Below are positions 61,783 through 64,000 of a DNA stretch of 64,000 nucleotides, piece by piece. The stretch comes from Prevotella sp. (GTDB lineage Bacteria > Bacteroidota > Bacteroidia > Bacteroidales > Bacteroidaceae), in contig JAILFU010000171.1 in assembly GCA_024697405.1 (NCBI GenBank), forward strand, positions 36,855 through 100,854. Direction: 5' to 3'. The number at the start of each line of letters is the position of its first letter. Position 1 is the stretch's first letter. Both the position numbers and the translations under genes were made by a program. The notes under the pieces were generated by a model that worked only from the letters and a program-made list of their open reading frames with translations, did no database searches and was not told where the DNA came from.

Positions 61783-62607
61783 CTATTCCGTTTCCAGCTG
61801 CTCCAGCCTTTTCTCCATCTCGCGGTAGGCCTGGTTGAGTTCTGCCTTGGTGATGTCGATGTCGCGGCGCACGGGTCGGTCAGGGTCGAGCAGGGAGTGT
61901 GAGAAGAGCCATTCGTAGGTTTTGGCGGCATAGAAATAGCGTGCTAGGGCTCCGTGCGACGCTCCTGGGAGCCAGTCGAAGCGCAGTCGGCTGGTAATGC
62001 CAGCCTGCTTCATGCGGTTGACGACGTTCTGCGACTCACGTACGGAGACGGAGCGGTCGGCCGTTCCGTGAATAATCCATAGCGGAGCCTCGCCCATGCG
62101 GCTCTGGTCTTTCAGCGTACAGCCGCCGCAGAGGGCCATCGCCGCCGCTACCTTCTCTGGATAGGTGCCCACGAAGTCGAGGGTGCCGTAGCCGCCCAGG
62201 CTCATGCCCAGCACGTAGATGCGGTTGTGGTCGTAGGCGTAGTCGTTGTTGTCGAGCCACTCCAGGATGTCGTTCAGCTTCTTGGGGTTCCACGAGCCTC
62301 CGGGATTCTGCGGTGTGATGACCAGCGCGGGGATGTCAAGCCCCATCTTGATGGCGGCCACCGTGCCGTAGCGCAGGGCGCGGTTCATGTCGCGCCCGCA
62401 CAGGCTGGCTCCGTGCAGGAAGAGAATCAGCGGGGTGAGCTCCTGGGTGTAGTAGTAGTCCTCGGGGGTGTAGACCCAGAAGTTGTAGCCGCCGGGAATG
62501 ACGTTTTTCTTGGCCGAGAGCAGGTCGGTGCCTTGGGCGCATGCGGGGCTGAAGGAATAACAGAAGAGAATGAATAATAGGCTGAATTGATGGAGGATTC
62601 GTTTCAT
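61783..62607 (-). CDS. Exported alpha/beta hydrolase (esterase-like)
   Basis: 274 aa from ATG 62607, which opens the signal peptide (MKRILHQFSLLFILFCYSFS, cleavage near ACA-Q). PLILFLHGASLCGRDMN is the oxyanion region; the nucleophile Ser is in VLGMSLGGYGTLDFVG, the Asp in IIHGTADRSVSV and the His in PGASHGALARY. This is the PHB depolymerase/feruloyl-esterase-like fold. It might remove acyl groups from plant polysaccharides, in keeping with the GH43 genes elsewhere in the window, but the substrate is unproven. Confidence 0.88.
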   Translation of the reverse strand: MKRILHQFSLLFILFCYSFSPACAQGTDLLSAKKNVIPGGYNFWVYTPEDYYYTQELTPLILFLHGASLCGRDMNRALRYGTVAAIKMGLDIPALVITPQNPGGSWNPKKLNDILEWLDNNDYAYDHNRIYVLGMSLGGYGTLDFVGTYPEKVAAAMALCGGCTLKDQSRMGEAPLWIIHGTADRSVSVRESQNVVNRMKQAGITSRLRFDWLPGASHGALARYFYAAKTYEWLFSHSLLDPDRPVRRDIDITKAELNQAYREMEKRLEQLETE

Positions 62608-62642
62608 TGCTGTATTGAGTTTTTTTATTCGGAGCTGTTTTT

Positions 62643-62660
62643 TGCGGCGAATACGCCGCA
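62643..62660. repeat. REP-like palindrome, copy 2
   Basis: TGCGGCGAATACGCCGCA is the reverse complement of the copy at 25095-25112, with matching flanks. It lies just upstream of the esterase-like gene. Confidence 0.7.
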
Positions 62661-62763
62661 CACCCGACCAGGGGAGATGAGAGGGGCGGCGGGGGCTTCA
62701 CCTGCCTTGGGGGGCTTCTCTCAAGGAGGGGGATTTTTTATCCTTGGGGAGGCTGGGAGGGGT

Positions 62764-62835
62764 TAACGCGCTAGGAGGGTTTTTACAGGCGCTAGGAGGG
62801 CTTAACACGCGCTGGGAGGGCTTAACACGCGCTCG
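62764..62835. repeat. Short tandem repeat GCGCTaGGAGGGcTT overlapping the patatin 3' end
   Basis: About 20-bp units, read on the plus strand as GCGCTnGGAGGGnTTnnACA-type, occur roughly four times (cores at about 62769, 62790, 62811 and a truncated one at 62831). On the minus strand they encode the last residues of the patatin (RVLSPPSAC) and its stop codon. Upstream G-rich runs (62689-62762) surround a CTTGG/GGAGG region. Confidence 0.65.
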
Positions 62836-63665
62836 CAGAACTTTTCTCCTTCGGCGTAGCCTTCCTCGTAGAGGCGCTCCAGCTTTTCGGGGTCGCGGCA
62901 TACTCGGCCCACTTCCATCGGGCGCTGGGGACGTATGACCATCACCTCGCCCCAGTCTTCCATTCGCTCCACCATCTCCAGCTGACGTTTGTACGCCTCC
63001 ACCCTTCGGCTTAATGCCACTCGCAGGCGGGGATAGTCGCCGTAGAGGAACCGGGGGACTTTATGGTCGCTCTCCGTAGGCCTGTAGCCTCGGTTGCGGG
63101 TCATCACCACCACGTTCATCGGGTGGCCTGTCTCAATGGCCCGCTGCACGGGTATGGAGTCCACGATGCCTCCGTCGAGCATCGGGTGTCCGTCCACCTC
63201 GGTAATCTGCGCCACGTAGGGCAGCGAGCTGCTGGCTTTCACGATGGCCATCATGCGGCGGCGGTCGTGCTTCTCTGTGAGATATTCGGCCAGCCCTGTC
63301 TGGCAGTTTGTACAGACCATTTCGAACACGGCCTGGTTCTGACCGTACGCCTCGTAGTCGAAAGGCAGGAGCTCGTTGGGGAATCGCTCGTAGAGCAGGT
63401 TCGGGTCGAAGATGCTGCCTTTCATCAGGAGGTTCTTCAGAGAGAGATAGCCATACTTCCGCAGCATGTCGATGTTCGAATAGCGTGCACGTCGCGGCTG
63501 CCGGCTCATATAGCTCATGCCGTTGCAGGCTCCTGCGGAGACGGCTACGACGTATGGGAAGTAGAGTTCGTACCTCATGAACGCGTCGAGCACGCCGCTG
63601 GTGAAGACGCCGCGCATGCCGCCGCCTTCAAGCACCAGTCCTGTGTTTCGTTCTAATCCTCCCAT
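62802..63665 (-). CDS. Patatin-like phospholipase
   Basis: 287 aa from ATG 63665. The oxyanion loop GGGMRGV is at 14-20, the nucleophile Ser43 in AVSAGACNG and the dyad Asp164 in MLDGGIVDS. FDPNLLYERFPNELLPFDYE and KASSSLPYVAQITEVDGHP are typical of the RssA/YjjU-like bacterial patatins. There is no signal peptide, so it acts in the cytoplasm or at the inner membrane, probably as an acyl hydrolase. The last residues derive from a tandem repeat. A -7 box lies 12 bp upstream. Confidence 0.92.
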   Translation of the reverse strand: MGGLERNTGLVLEGGGMRGVFTSGVLDAFMRYELYFPYVVAVSAGACNGMSYMSRQPRRARYSNIDMLRKYGYLSLKNLLMKGSIFDPNLLYERFPNELLPFDYEAYGQNQAVFEMVCTNCQTGLAEYLTEKHDRRRMMAIVKASSSLPYVAQITEVDGHPMLDGGIVDSIPVQRAIETGHPMNVVVMTRNRGYRPTESDHKVPRFLYGDYPRLRVALSRRVEAYKRQLEMVERMEDWGEVMVIRPQRPMEVGRVCRDPEKLERLYEEGYAEGEKFCERVLSPPSAC

Positions 63666-63677
63666 GCTTTCAGCCTG

Positions 63678-63685
63678 CAAAGTTA
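63678..63685 (-). promoter_or_regulatory. -7 box for patatin gene
   Basis: The minus strand reads TAACTTTGCA, exact consensus, 12 bp before the start, so the leader is very short. Confidence 0.55.
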
Positions 63686-64000
63686 AGTAAAAGTTAGGAG
63701 TTTAGCGTTTAGAGTTGGCAGTTTTTTGCGGCAAAACGGTTAAAAATGCTTAAGTTCGGCTGGCCGTAGTGCCTGTTTTTGGGGAAAAAGGAACGCCTTT
63801 TATAAAAACGAAATTGCTAAATAGATGAATACTAACGACTTTTGAAGTAAGCATTCTGGGTTATGACAGTTATGACAGATGACAGTTTCATTTTCGTACG
63901 CCTACTCCCTACCCTATTGCTCCACTATTGCTCTAGACAATTATAAAGTTATTTATAAAGTTAAAATAATATAATATATATATAAATAATAAATTATATA
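63686..64000. other. Non-coding right end, AT-rich
   Basis: I find no gene. GGAAAAAGGAACGCCTTTT (63783-63801) and AATACTAACGAC (63826-63837) resemble the AACGCC units of the nested elements, so part of such an element may extend beyond the window. The last ~50 bases are almost pure A/T. Confidence 0.4.

Overview
The window looks like a chromosomal segment of a Bacteroidales bacterium, most likely Prevotellaceae (Prevotella sensu lato). Direct signs are repeated Bacteroidetes-type -7 boxes (TAnnTTTG) ahead of genes, no obvious Shine-Dalgarno dependence, Bacteroidetes-restricted families (DUF4270 lipoprotein, FeoA-FeoB fusion, two-component-regulator-type propeller sensor, FadL/OmpP1-like porin), and a short C-terminal motif (YDLxGRR...GIYIKNGKK) on three secreted proteins that I associate with Prevotella. 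I see no rRNA, tRNA, CRISPR array, prophage, transposase or integrase.

Layout. 1-3.8 kb: end of a large secreted protein and a CotH-family protein. 4.7-9.5 kb: exported nitroreductase, GH43 enzyme, double-GH43 enzyme and a ketopantoate-reductase-like gene. 9.5-14.7 kb (minus): Mrp, class I fumarase, M6 metalloprotease, NagB. 14.9-22.6 kb (plus): NlpC/P60, CapA, VanZ-like, Xth, cytidylate-kinase-like protein, TerB/DnaJ protein, secreted transglutaminase. 22.7-25 kb: FeoAB. 25.2-29.6 kb (minus): GlmS with a 42-aa companion ORF, DUF4270 lipoprotein, glycogen-synthase-like protein. 29.8-31 kb: panC-panD. 31-34.2 kb (minus): PrmA and an MscS-type channel. 34.3-37 kb: Tyr/Trp/Gly-rich secreted protein and an OmpP1-like porin. 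37.3-42.6 kb (minus): map, epimerase, threonine aldolase, Gfo/Idh oxidoreductase, Fe-alcohol dehydrogenase. 43-50 kb: gyrA, a TPR protein, uvrB. 50.4-53 kb (minus): ribE, RluA-type pseudouridine synthase, SGNH hydrolase. 53-58.6 kb (minus): propeller sensor without a kinase, MuiA/DUF4139 protein, ispE. 58.7 kb to the end: dnaB, then trpS, an exported esterase-like hydrolase and a patatin on the minus strand.

The coding content is mostly housekeeping and cell-envelope functions. The unusual material is between genes. (i) A MITE-like element (ends GGCAATAATATAGC/GCTATATTGTTGCC) is present in two copies with perfect but different 8-bp target duplications, plus degenerate copies; its ~80-bp inverted arms carry G-quadruplex-type G-runs. 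(ii) A palindromic repeat lies twice across the start of a secreted-protein gene and supplies the start codon and the hydrophobic core of the signal peptide. (iii) Nested inverted-repeat elements have cores of 21-bp units containing AACGCC. (iv) Several short REP-like palindromes occur. These non-coding families are the best candidates here for something undescribed.
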